Below are positions 46,531-55,867 of a stretch of DNA of 56,208 bases, in pieces. The notes under the pieces were generated by a model, which worked only from the letters and a program-made list of their open reading frames with translations, was not told the DNA's origin and did no database searches. A program made the translations under genes and the position numbers. This DNA is from an alpha proteobacterium SCGC AAA028-D10 (GTDB lineage: Bacteria > Pseudomonadota > Alphaproteobacteria > Pelagibacterales > Pelagibacteraceae), in contig AZOF01000007.1 of the NCBI GenBank assembly GCA_000510845.1, positions 1-56,208 of the forward strand. Direction: 5' to 3'. The number at the start of each line of letters is the position of its first letter. Position 1 is the first letter of the stretch.

Positions 46531-49500
46531 CTAGTGAATTTTACACTCAAAACCTGAGCTATTTAAAACGCTAACAATAGAAGCGTCTATTAATTTGCTA
46601 GTTTTAAGATTAAAGGCATAGTTTTTATCTTTGGACTTCATTCTAATTAAAACTTTAGTATCCCCACCATCTTTTAAGATCTTCTTTAGCTCATTTATAC
46701 TTTCTAAATTTTTAACAATGATTTCAGCATTGCTAATTTTTGCCTCTTTAATGGAATTAATCTCCGTTAATTTTCTAGTAGTTAACCTTGTTGTTCCATT
46801 TGTCATTTTTTCTTTAACAATATTAATTAAAAAAGAATTTCCTGGCACCATCTTGTCTCTGTTAGCAAGTAAGATTTCTGAAAAAATAAATAGTTCGTAC
46901 ATTCTACTAAGATCACTTAATTTAATAATTGCAAATGGTTGTCCTTTGGCTGTTTTCTTTTCTTGAACTGCCATTAAAGTTCCTGATAGAACAAACTCTC
47001 TATTTAAATCATTGTCAGAAATGTCAGAAAATCTTTTAACATTATAAGTTTTTAAAACTTTCTCATAATTTAATAATGGATGTTCACTAATAAAAAAACC
47101 TATAGACTCAAACTCATTTTTCATTTTTTCATTTTGATTCCAAAAATCTTTTTTATTTACAAAATTTTCTAATGATGGAAGTTTACTATTTTTATCATTA
47201 CCAAATAAACTATCTTGCAAAAGATTAGCTTCTTTATAATTTTTTGAAATTTTAATAATTTCAGGGACAGCATCAAATAAAAATTTACGATTACTCTCTA
47301 AACAATCAAAGGCTCCAGATTTAATTAAGCCTTCCATTTGAAGTTTATTAATTAATTTTGAATCAATTCTTAATATAAAATCTTCTAAAGATTTAAATAT
47401 ACCGTTATTTTTTCTATCAGAAATTATTTGATTAACAGACTCATAGCCAACAGCTTTAATTGCAGCTAAAGCATAATAAACTTTATTATCTCTAACAACA
47501 AAATCTGCAAAAGATTCATTGATCGATGGCAAAACAACATCAATCTTTAATCGTTTCAACTCTTCATAAAACTCATTTAATTTATCTGTATTAGCTAAAT
47601 CCAAATTCATTGAAGCCGCTACAAAATAGAAAGGATAATGAGTTTTTAAATAAGCAGTTTGATAAGCAATCAATGCATAGGCAGCAGCATGACTTTTGTT
47701 AAATCCATACTGAGCAAATTTTTCAACTAACTGAAATATATAAACTGCTTGATCTTTGGTAATTCCATTTTTAACAGCCCCTTCTATAAAATCTTTCTTC
47801 TGTCTTTCCATCTCTGCTGATTTTTTCTTACCCATGGCTTTTCTTAAAATATCGGCTTTACCAGCTGAAAATCCTGAAAGAGATTGAGCGATCTGCATCA
47901 CTTGTTCTTGATAAATAATAACTCCATATGTCTCTTTTAAAATGTGCTCTATCTTAGGATGAAGGTAATCAGGCTTTTCTATTCCGTGCTTACAATTATT
48001 ATATTTGGATATATTCTGCATTGGGCCTGGTCTAAAAAGAGCAACTAACGCAATGATATCTTCAAATTTGTTAGGCTTCATTTGCTTTAAAACTTCTCTC
48101 ATTCCAGCGCTCTCTAATTGGAACACGCCCATAGTTTCACCTGAACATAAAAGCTCAAAAGTTTTTGGATCATCAAGGGGAAGATCTTTTAAATTTATTT
48201 TAATATTATTGTCTTTAAGAGAATTAACTGTCTTTTTAATAACGGTAAGAGTTTTAAGACCTAAGAAATCAAACTTAACTAGTCCAGCATTCTCAGACCA
48301 TTTCATATCAAACTGTGTTACTGGAATATCATGATCTGATCCGAAATCTTTATAAAGAGGAACGATCTCTTCAATTTGTCTGTCTGCAATAACTATGCCA
48401 GCTGCATGGGTTGCAATATTTCTATAAAGCCCCTCAAGTTTAATTGCTAACTTAATTAATTTGTCGATCTTAACATCATTTTTTTGTGCTTCTTGAATTC
48501 TTGGTTCAAGCGCAACAGACTCTTGTAATGAAAGAGGACGTGACGGGTCAAATGGGATCATTTTTGAAAGAGAATCTACAACACTATAAGGAAGACCAAT
48601 AACGCGACCAATATCACGGATTGCCATTCTGGCTTGAAGTTTTCCAAATGTAATGATTTGTGCAACACCGCCTTTATATTTATTTTTTACATAATTAATT
48701 ACTTTATCTCTATCTTCCTGACAAAAATCGATATCAAAATCAGGTATTGAAATTCGATCTGGATTTAAAAAACGTTCAAAGATTAATCCAAATTTTATTG
48801 GATCTAATTCAGTAATAGATAATGCCCAAGCAACTAAAGATCCTGCTCCAGATCCTCTTCCTGGTCCTACAGGAATATTATTATTCTTTGCCCACAAAAT
48901 ATAATCTGAGACAATTAAGAAATAACCAGAAAATTTCATCTGGTTAATCATTTTTACTTCATAATTTAATCTATCTACATAAATCTTCTTTGTTTCTTCA
49001 ATCTGCTTTGGATCAGTTATGTTTTTTAAAATAACTTCTTTTAATCTTATCTCTAATCCTTTTTGAGCTAACTCCTGAAGAACAACCTCAACATTTTTCT
49101 CAGTTGAAGAAGTTGATGTAAAGTTTGGAAGTAAGGGTTTACTTGGTAATGCTCTATAAAGACATTGATATCTTAAATTATGATTATTTTCTAAAGCATC
49201 AGGCAAATCGGCAAATAGTTTAAGCATTTCTTCATTACCCTTAAGATAATGCTGATCTGAATAATTAATTCTATTTTTATCTTCTACATAAGCTTTTTGA
49301 CCAATACAAATATATGCATCGTGCGCTTCGTGCATGTCTTGATTTATATAAAAAACTTCTTGTGAGGCTATAATTGGAACTTTTAAAGACTTTGAGTTAG
49401 CTATTAAAAAATTTTCTATTCTGTTTTCATTAACCTCATTATGTCTTTGTATTTCAAAAAATAGATTATCTTTAAATGTAGATTTTAATTTACTTACATT

Positions 49501-49956
49501 GTTTAAAAAAATTTTATCCTGATTATTAAGAATAAGTTGAGAAGTTAAAGTATGATTTCCGCCTAACAAAACAAAAAGCCCGCTGCTATAATCTAATAGG
49601 TCTTTAATTGAACAATGGGGTGCTTCAGTTGCGTTAATATCAAGATAAGATTTAGAGGAGAGTTTTAATAAATTTTTATAACCCACCTCATTCTTTGCAA
49701 TTAGAGAGACTTTACCAATAATATTGTCAGTCTTTATATTAAGCTGAGTTCCAATAATTGGATGAACTCCTGCTTTTGATAATTCTTCTGAAAACTCTAA
49801 AGCTCCACTTAAATTATAAGAGTCCGATATCCCAAGGGATAAAAATTTAGAAAGTTTCGCATACTTTGCTAGTTCTTCAATTTTAACTGCGCCTTCACAG
49901 ATTGAGTACTGAGTGTGAATTTTAAAGTGGTTAAAAGTAATATCTTTGAGACTCAT
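46531..49956 (-). CDS. dnaE: DNA polymerase III subunit alpha
   Basis: Replicative polymerase. Length 1141. The N-terminal PHP domain (about 6-280) begins FNHFKIHTQYSICEGAVKIE. The C-family polymerase core includes PVGPGRGSGAGSLVAWAL, the palm aspartates in PDFDIDFCQEDRD (near residue 400), QIITFGKLQARMAIRD, FRPGPMQNI and KKKSAEMERQK. The C-terminus has the OB-fold part (FVLSGTLMAVQEKKTAKGQP). It starts 4 bases after the lolD stop and ends just before the rpsB promoter. Confidence 0.96.
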   Translation of the reverse strand: MSLKDITFNHFKIHTQYSICEGAVKIEELAKYAKLSKFLSLGISDSYNLSGALEFSEELSKAGVHPIIGTQLNIKTDNIIGKVSLIAKNEVGYKNLLKLSSKSYLDINATEAPHCSIKDLLDYSSGLFVLLGGNHTLTSQLILNNQDKIFLNNVSKLKSTFKDNLFFEIQRHNEVNENRIENFLIANSKSLKVPIIASQEVFYINQDMHEAHDAYICIGQKAYVEDKNRINYSDQHYLKGNEEMLKLFADLPDALENNHNLRYQCLYRALPSKPLLPNFTSTSSTEKNVEVVLQELAQKGLEIRLKEVILKNITDPKQIEETKKIYVDRLNYEVKMINQMKFSGYFLIVSDYILWAKNNNIPVGPGRGSGAGSLVAWALSITELDPIKFGLIFERFLNPDRISIPDFDIDFCQEDRDKVINYVKNKYKGGVAQIITFGKLQARMAIRDIGRVIGLPYSVVDSLSKMIPFDPSRPLSLQESVALEPRIQEAQKNDVKIDKLIKLAIKLEGLYRNIATHAAGIVIADRQIEEIVPLYKDFGSDHDIPVTQFDMKWSENAGLVKFDFLGLKTLTVIKKTVNSLKDNNIKINLKDLPLDDPKTFELLCSGETMGVFQLESAGMREVLKQMKPNKFEDIIALVALFRPGPMQNISKYNNCKHGIEKPDYLHPKIEHILKETYGVIIYQEQVMQIAQSLSGFSAGKADILRKAMGKKKSAEMERQKKDFIEGAVKNGITKDQAVYIFQLVEKFAQYGFNKSHAAAYALIAYQTAYLKTHYPFYFVAASMNLDLANTDKLNEFYEELKRLKIDVVLPSINESFADFVVRDNKVYYALAAIKAVGYESVNQIISDRKNNGIFKSLEDFILRIDSKLINKLQMEGLIKSGAFDCLESNRKFLFDAVPEIIKISKNYKEANLLQDSLFGNDKNSKLPSLENFVNKKDFWNQNEKMKNEFESIGFFISEHPLLNYEKVLKTYNVKRFSDISDNDLNREFVLSGTLMAVQEKKTAKGQPFAIIKLSDLSRMYELFIFSEILLANRDKMVPGNSFLINIVKEKMTNGTTRLTTRKLTEINSIKEAKISNAEIIVKNLESINELKKILKDGGDTKVLIRMKSKDKNYAFNLKTSKLIDASIVSVLNSSGFECKIH

Positions 49957-49960
49957 TTTT

Positions 49961-50641
49961 CTATTTCAAAATTCTAACATTAGAATCTTGAATAGCTAAC
50001 TGAATATCTGCTTTATCTGATAATTCTCTATTGTGAGTTGCAAAAATAATTAATCTTTCTTTTGATTTTAAACTTAAAAGTATTTCAAACACTTCGTTTG
50101 CAGTTTTGCTATCTAAATTACCGGTTGGTTCATCTGCTAAAATAAGCTCAGGTTCATTTATTAAAGCTCTAGCAATTGCAACACGTTGCTGTTCCCCTCC
50201 TGACAATTCATGAGGGTAATGATTTAACCTTTCTTTTAACCCAAGTTTTGCAAGTAAACTTTCTGCTTTTTTAAAAGATTCATTTTTATCTAAATTGTTA
50301 ATTAGTAAAGGAAGAATAACATTATCAACTGCACGAAGATCAGAAATTAAATTATTAAATTGATAAACTATTGAAATGCTTTTTCTTCTATAAATTGTTT
50401 TTTGATCATCTTTTAAATGAATTAAATTAACATCATTAAAAAAATAATCACCCTTATCTACTATCTCAAGTAATCCCAAAATATGCAAAAGTGTTGATTT
50501 TCCAGAACCAGACGGTCCAATCAACGAAACGATATTATTTTTAGTTAAAGATAAATTAACATCATTTAAAACTTGAATATTTTTACTAGCATCAATGTAT
50601 TTCTTTTGAATATTTTTTAACTTTAAAAATACATCAGTCAT
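49961..50641 (-). CDS. lolD: Lipoprotein-releasing system ATP-binding protein
   Basis: ATPase that drives extraction of lipoproteins from the inner membrane. Length 226. Walker A is [12 protein letters not shown] (about 42-53), the signature [15 protein letters not shown], Walker [11 protein letters not shown] and the switch histidine IFATHNREL. The MacB/LolD subfamily is indicated by the LSGGEQQR form and the pairing with the adjacent LolC/E permease, which it overlaps by 8 bases. Confidence 0.93.
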   Translation of the reverse strand: MTDVFLKLKNIQKKYIDASKNIQVLNDVNLSLTKNNIVSLIGPSGSGKSTLLHILGLLEIVDKGDYFFNDVNLIHLKDDQKTIYRRKSISIVYQFNNLISDLRAVDNVILPLLINNLDKNESFKKAESLLAKLGLKERLNHYPHELSGGEQQRVAIARALINEPELILADEPTGNLDSKTANEVFEILLSLKSKERLIIFATHNRELSDKADIQLAIQDSNVRILK

Positions 50642-51857
50642 ATTTTAATCCTTTAATTGGATTAAGTTTAGATGCAGAGATTGCAGGATATAAACTTGCA
50701 AAAAATGTAATTAGTACTGAAAAGAAACAAATAATAAGAACTGACTTATAATCTATTAATGATGGCATCTTACTTAAAAAATAAATCTCAGGAGGAAAAA
50801 CTTTCACCTGAAAAATAAAACTTACAAATTGTCTAATGGCTTCTATGTTATGAGCAAAAACTACACCCAAAATTACTCCAAATATAGTTCCACTAATTCC
50901 AATAAAAGATCCCATAATAAAAAAGATCTTTGAAATTGAAAACTTTGACATTCCAAGAGTATTGAAAATTGCAATCTCTTTGGTTTTATTTTTAACTAAG
51001 ATCGTCATGCCGGTTACAATATTAAATGCAGCAACAATGATAATAAGGGTTAAAATAATAAACATCACATTACGCTCAACTAATAAAGCATCGAAAAATG
51101 TTTGATTATTATCTATCCAGGTAGTGAAGTAATAATTTTGAAAATTTTTCTGTAGTTCTTTTTTATAAAGATCAACGTTATTAACGTCCTTAATTTTAAT
51201 ATCTACAGATATAAGATTTTTACTATTTTTTATAAACTCTAAAGCGTCGTTATAAGGAATAAAGACGTAATTATAATCCAGCTCTGATACTCCACTTGAG
51301 AACGTAGAGGCTACTTTATACGTAAATTGTTGAGGTAATTTTCCAAAAGGCGTTGAAACATTATTTGCTGAAAGCACATTAATCTTATTGTTTTTAGCAA
51401 TTCCAAGCTTATCCGCTAATGCGGTACCGACAATAACTGAACCCTTCTCATAACCTGATAGTTCCTTAATAAACTCATCTTTAAGTAAATCCTCTTTATT
51501 AATTCCAATAATTCCAATCCCAGAATTACTTCTTTCTGAAACTAATAATCCTTGAGCTTTAATAACTTTTCTAATGCTTTTAACTTCAATTTTTTTCTCA
51601 TTAAAAAACTGAGTTAACTTTGGAATACTTAACTCATCATTACCAACCGAATGAACAATAATGTGAGGGTTGAATTTTAAAAGCTTATCGAATAGCTCAG
51701 CTCGGAACCCATTCATTACTGACATTACAATAATAAGGGTTGCAACTCCTATGGATATTCCAAGAAAAGAAAAAATTGAGATAATTTTTAAAAAACTATC
51801 TTTTTTTTTTGATCGAATATAATTTTTAATTATTAATAGTTCAGCAACGGAAATCAA
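50634..51857 (-). CDS. lolC: Lipoprotein-releasing system permease (LolC/LolE type)
   Basis: A 407-residue inner-membrane permease. The N-terminal helix (about 23-48) with FLGISIGVATLIIVMSVMNG is followed by a periplasmic MacB-like domain (about 50-255) and three C-terminal helices of the FtsX fold (about 265-400). Motifs are MNGFRAELFDKLL and EIAIFNTLGMSKFSISKIF. Only one such permease is present with lolD, as in other alphaproteobacteria, so it probably works as a homodimer. Confidence 0.92.
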   Translation of the reverse strand: MISVAELLIIKNYIRSKKKDSFLKIISIFSFLGISIGVATLIIVMSVMNGFRAELFDKLLKFNPHIIVHSVGNDELSIPKLTQFFNEKKIEVKSIRKVIKAQGLLVSERSNSGIGIIGINKEDLLKDEFIKELSGYEKGSVIVGTALADKLGIAKNNKINVLSANNVSTPFGKLPQQFTYKVASTFSSGVSELDYNYVFIPYNDALEFIKNSKNLISVDIKIKDVNNVDLYKKELQKNFQNYYFTTWIDNNQTFFDALLVERNVMFIILTLIIIVAAFNIVTGMTILVKNKTKEIAIFNTLGMSKFSISKIFFIMGSFIGISGTIFGVILGVVFAHNIEAIRQFVSFIFQVKVFPPEIYFLSKMPSLIDYKSVLIICFFSVLITFFASLYPAISASKLNPIKGLKYD

Positions 51858-51858
51858 T

Positions 51859-53181
51859 TTAACCTTTTAATTTTTTTATTTTTTTAATTATCTCTTCAAT
51901 TGTTAACATTTCTGTTTTTTCATTTAACTCTTTAAATTCTAGTTTGTCGTCATTACTTTTAGACCCGATAATAATTTGATAAGGAACTCCCATTAAATCA
52001 AAGTTTTTAAATTTACTTGATGGACTTTCTAAAGTGTCATCTAAAATAGCATCTATAGAGTTATTTTTTAAAGTTTCATAAATTTTACGTGCCTTATCTA
52101 ATGGAGTGGTATCTGATTTATTATTCAGTGGAATAATTGCAATATCAAACGGAGATATAACAAGTGGCCACTTCATTACACCATCAATACATTTTGCTTC
52201 AATCACTGCAGCAACAAGTCTCGAAACTCCAATTCCGTACGATCCCATCTCAACGTTAACATTCTTGCCTTCTTTATTTAGAACATTTGCTTTCATGGGT
52301 TGCGAATATTTATTTCCAAAATAAAAGATATGACCCACTTCAATTCCTTTAGTTGCTAACTGTTTGTCTATTGAAACTTTTTCATTAAATTCTTTTTCAG
52401 AATGCTTTTCATCTGTTGCGCTATAGGGAGTTGAGAAAGCTGAAATCATTTTATTAATTGAATCTTCAGAGCCATCAAAACTATTAACATCAATATCAAG
52501 TAAGGATTTATCTAAATACACTTGGCTCTCGCCTGTATCTGCTAAAATAATAAATTCATGAGAAGCATCACCACCAATTGGACCTGAACTTGCTCGAAGT
52601 GGCAATGCTTTTAATTCTAATCTAGTAAATGTTCTAAGGTACGCATAAAACATTTTGTTATAAGACTTAATTGCATCTTCTTTCGTAAGATCAAAAGAAT
52701 AAGAATCTTTCATTAAGAATTCTCTGCATCGCATCACGCCAAATCTTGGTCTAATCTCATCTCTAAATTTCCACTGAATATGATAAAGAATTAATGGTAA
52801 AGATTTGTAAGACTTTACGTTATCTCTAAAAATTTCTGTAACTAGTTCTTCATTAGTTGGGCCGTATAATAATTCTCTATCACCTCGGTCTTTAATTCTA
52901 AGCATTTCCTGACCGTAATCATTATATCTGCCACTTTCCTTCCAAATATCAGCTGATTGGATAGTTGGCATTAACATTTCTTGAGCACCAACATTATTTT
53001 GTTCTTCTCTAACAACCTGCTCAATCTTCTTTAAAACTTTAAGTCCCAATGGCAGCCATGAATAAATACCAGCAGCACTTTGTCTAATCATTCCAGCTTT
53101 AAGCATTATCTGATGTGATTTTAATTTAGCATCAGCTGAGACTTCTCTAAGAACTGGGAAAAATAACTTTGAAATAAGCAT
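51859..53181 (-). CDS. proS: Proline-tRNA ligase (short form without editing insertion)
   Basis: Class II synthetase charging tRNA-Pro. Length 440, compared with about 570 in E. coli; the INS cis-editing domain between motifs 2 and 3 is missing, as in many alphaproteobacteria. Motif 1 lies around GIYSWLPLGLKVLKKIE (about 38-54). Motif 2 is FRDEIRPRFGVMRCREFLMK and motif 3 GSYGIGVSRLVAAVIEAK, followed by the anticodon-binding domain (about 345-440). It starts one base into the DUF1467 stop. Confidence 0.95.
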   Translation of the reverse strand: MLISKLFFPVLREVSADAKLKSHQIMLKAGMIRQSAAGIYSWLPLGLKVLKKIEQVVREEQNNVGAQEMLMPTIQSADIWKESGRYNDYGQEMLRIKDRGDRELLYGPTNEELVTEIFRDNVKSYKSLPLILYHIQWKFRDEIRPRFGVMRCREFLMKDSYSFDLTKEDAIKSYNKMFYAYLRTFTRLELKALPLRASSGPIGGDASHEFIILADTGESQVYLDKSLLDIDVNSFDGSEDSINKMISAFSTPYSATDEKHSEKEFNEKVSIDKQLATKGIEVGHIFYFGNKYSQPMKANVLNKEGKNVNVEMGSYGIGVSRLVAAVIEAKCIDGVMKWPLVISPFDIAIIPLNNKSDTTPLDKARKIYETLKNNSIDAILDDTLESPSSKFKNFDLMGVPYQIIIGSKSNDDKLEFKELNEKTEMLTIEEIIKKIKKLKG

Positions 53182-53432
53182 TAAAATAATAATTTTCTAA
53201 TATAAAACAAATCTAATTTGTCTAAGGCAAAGATTAAAGAAAAAATAATAGTTGTTATAAGCGTGGTAATTAAAATCTTTTTTTTCATTCTAGATTCAAC
53301 TGGAGCTCCAGGATCAGTACCTTTTTGATAATCTGGAGAATCAATTTGGTTCGTAATTCCAAAAGGTAACACCATAAAAAATATGATCATCCACAGATTT
53401 ACATAAATAATAATGCCGCCTGTTATCGACAT
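53181..53432 (-). CDS. DUF1467 family membrane protein
   Basis: An 83-residue protein with two membrane helices (about 5-24 and 50-70). Between them is the conserved loop PFGITNQIDSPDYQKGTDPG, then APVESRMKKKILITT. The DUF1467 family is found between rnj and proS in many alphaproteobacteria and has no known function. It lies 3 bases after rnj and overlaps proS by one base, so it is co-transcribed. Confidence 0.87.
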   Translation of the reverse strand: MSITGGIIIYVNLWMIIFFMVLPFGITNQIDSPDYQKGTDPGAPVESRMKKKILITTLITTIIFSLIFALDKLDLFYIRKLLF

Positions 53433-53435
53433 AAT

Positions 53436-55106
53436 CTAAAATCTAACTAGATTAATATTTACTAAAGGTTTTTTTCCAGATTTGTCGTTGATTAATTTTC
53501 TACAATTGCTTTTTAAAGTATCTATTAAATTCTTTTCTTGTTTTGAATTATTTAAATTAAAAGTTTTACACGTATCCATCACTACATCCTCTAAATCATA
53601 CTCAATCTCACTTTCATCTTCTTCAATCAAAGGAATTCCTTTTAAGGTAATGATTGGATTATTTTTTATCTCACCGTTTTTAGAAATTAAAACTGTAATC
53701 TCCATATAACCATTTGCAGCCATATTTCTTCTCTCTTTTAAAACTTGAGAGTCATTATCAATTAAAACTTTACCATCTAAGTAAACTCTGCCCCATGTTA
53801 CTTTATCAACTACTTGAGGCTCACCTGGTGCAAGTCTTATAATTTCACCGTTACTTACTTTAATTGGAAACTTGACGCCCATTTCTTTTGCAAAATTAAT
53901 ATGCTCAGCCATATGTCTTTGTTCGCCGTGAACTGGGATTAATATTTTTGGCTTAATCCAAGAATACATTTTTTTTAAATCTTCGCGAGCTGGATGACCA
54001 GAGACGTGGATCATAGAATTTTCTTCGGATAAAACATTAATTTCACTTTTAGAAAAATCATTAAAAATTTTATATAATCTTTTTTCATTTCCTGGGATAA
54101 TTCTGGAAGAAAAAATAACGTTATCATCTTTTTCTAGATGAAGATCTGGATGAGTCCCGTTTGCAATTCTTGCTAAGGCTGCTCTTTGCTCTCCTTGTGA
54201 TCCTGTACAAAGAAATACCATTTTATTTTTTGGCATTTTTTTTGAATCTCTAACGTCAATTGGAACTTTAATGTCTTGTAAATAGTTACACTGTCTTGCT
54301 AGTTCGTAAATTCTATTCATAGATCTTCCAACTAAACAAACATGTCTGCCGATTTTTTCTGCAACTTTGAAGACTGTTTCCATTCTTGCAACGTTCGATG
54401 CAAAGGACGTAATGACGATCCTATTTTTCATCTTTTCTAAAACAGTTAAAAGGCCAGTTCTTACTAATCTTTCTGAACCTGAAGAACCTAAGTTAAAAAT
54501 GTTGGTAGAGTCACAAACCATTGCAAGGACCCCTTTTTTTCCAAGCTCTGTTAATTTTTTAACATCAGTCTTTTCTCCAATTAATGGATCCTCATCGATC
54601 TTCCAATCTGCTGTATGCAGAACAACTCCTTCAGGTGTTGTGATTGCAAGTCCGTTTGGTTCTAAAATGGAATGAGTAAGCGTAACGTAATCAATATCAA
54701 AGGCCCCAAGTTTTACGTTACCACCTAATTTAACAATTTTTAAATAACTACCGATATTAATTTTTTTTTCTTTAAATTTTTCTTTAACAATTGCTGCAGT
54801 AAATGGGGTTGCATAGATTGGACACTCCAACATTGGCCACAAATGGGCAATTGCTCCAACGTGATCTTCATGAGCATGTGTTAAAACTATCCCTAGTAAA
54901 TTCTCTTTTTGATTTGCAATAAATTCTGGATTTGGAAGAATGACTTCGATGCCTGGAATATTATCATCTGAAAAAGTAACTCCAATATCAACAATAATCC
55001 ATTTGTATTCACCTGGCTTTCCGTAGCCAAATAAATTCAAATTCATCCCAATCTCTCCTGCTCCACCTAATGAGCAATAAACTAACTCTTGTCCGCCTTT
55101 AGCCAT
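53436..55106 (-). CDS. rnj: Ribonuclease J
   Basis: Metallo-beta-lactamase/beta-CASP nuclease with 5'-3' exonuclease and endonuclease activity in mRNA decay and rRNA maturation. Length 556. Zinc-binding THAHEDHVGAIAHL carries His77, His79, Asp81 and His82; further motifs are LTHSILEPNGLAI, HTADWKIDEDP, CDSTNIFNLGSSGSE, FLCTGSQGEQRAALARI and HVSGHPAREDLKKM, then PVHGEQRHMAEH. The C-terminal domain (about 450-556) is less conserved. It abuts coaX with a one-base overlap. Confidence 0.95.
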   Translation of the reverse strand: MAKGGQELVYCSLGGAGEIGMNLNLFGYGKPGEYKWIIVDIGVTFSDDNIPGIEVILPNPEFIANQKENLLGIVLTHAHEDHVGAIAHLWPMLECPIYATPFTAAIVKEKFKEKKINIGSYLKIVKLGGNVKLGAFDIDYVTLTHSILEPNGLAITTPEGVVLHTADWKIDEDPLIGEKTDVKKLTELGKKGVLAMVCDSTNIFNLGSSGSERLVRTGLLTVLEKMKNRIVITSFASNVARMETVFKVAEKIGRHVCLVGRSMNRIYELARQCNYLQDIKVPIDVRDSKKMPKNKMVFLCTGSQGEQRAALARIANGTHPDLHLEKDDNVIFSSRIIPGNEKRLYKIFNDFSKSEINVLSEENSMIHVSGHPAREDLKKMYSWIKPKILIPVHGEQRHMAEHINFAKEMGVKFPIKVSNGEIIRLAPGEPQVVDKVTWGRVYLDGKVLIDNDSQVLKERRNMAANGYMEITVLISKNGEIKNNPIITLKGIPLIEEDESEIEYDLEDVVMDTCKTFNLNNSKQEKNLIDTLKSNCRKLINDKSGKKPLVNINLVRF

Positions 55107-55867
55107 TAAATATTTTTTAAATTAAATTTTAAAGTTTCAGCTATTCCTTTTAAAGTTATCTGCTGATCGATAACTTTGTCTTTAAATGGAAATGAAGAAA
55201 AGAAAATATTAGCAAGTCCGCCAGTAAAAATAACTAGATACTTCTTTTTTGTTTCTTTAATAATTTTTTGCACAAGCTCCTTAATTAAACCAATATAGCC
55301 CCAATACATACCGTTATTCATTGCACTCACGGTATCTTTTCCTATGTATTTGTTAGTTTTTTTTAATTTAATCAAAGGGAGTTTGGCAGTTGCTTCTTTT
55401 AAAACCTTTAATGATAAATTAATACCAGGTGTAATCATTCCGCCGATGTAGCTATTTTGAACGATAACGTCAAAAGTTGTAGCTGTTCCAAAGTCGATAA
55501 TAATTGAATTTTTTTTATAAATTTTAAATGCAGCAATAGCATTTACTACTCTGTCTGAACCAACTTGTTTTGGTTTGTTTATTTTAAGTTTAATAGGCAG
55601 ATCAAGATTTCGATCTTTAATTTCGTTAAGATGAATATTTTTTGTCATTAACATTTTTTTTAATTTATTAAATGCATTAGGTACAACGCTTGAGGATAGA
55701 GCACCTTGATAGTAATTTTTTTTTATTTTCTTATTAACTGAACCAAGACGACCTTGTAAAATATCAAAAGTATCTACTGTAAATTTATTAGAATACTTGT
55801 TCGTTAACTTATTAAAATTAACAAAATCAATGTTCGTATTGCCGATGTCAATGATCAAATAATTCAA
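55106..55867 (-). CDS. coaX: Type III pantothenate kinase
   Basis: First enzyme of coenzyme A synthesis, the ATP-dependent, feedback-insensitive type. Length 253. ASKHA fold motifs are LIIDIGNTNIDFV (about 3-15, with Asp6), VGSDRVVNAIAAFK, IIDFGTATTFDVI, YIGGMITPGINLSLK and IFTGGLANIFFS. It overlaps birA by 4 bases, a gene order well conserved in alphaproteobacteria (birA-coaX-rnj). Confidence 0.95.
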   Translation of the reverse strand: MNYLIIDIGNTNIDFVNFNKLTNKYSNKFTVDTFDILQGRLGSVNKKIKKNYYQGALSSSVVPNAFNKLKKMLMTKNIHLNEIKDRNLDLPIKLKINKPKQVGSDRVVNAIAAFKIYKKNSIIIDFGTATTFDVIVQNSYIGGMITPGINLSLKVLKEATAKLPLIKLKKTNKYIGKDTVSAMNNGMYWGYIGLIKELVQKIIKETKKKYLVIFTGGLANIFFSSFPFKDKVIDQQITLKGIAETLKFNLKNI

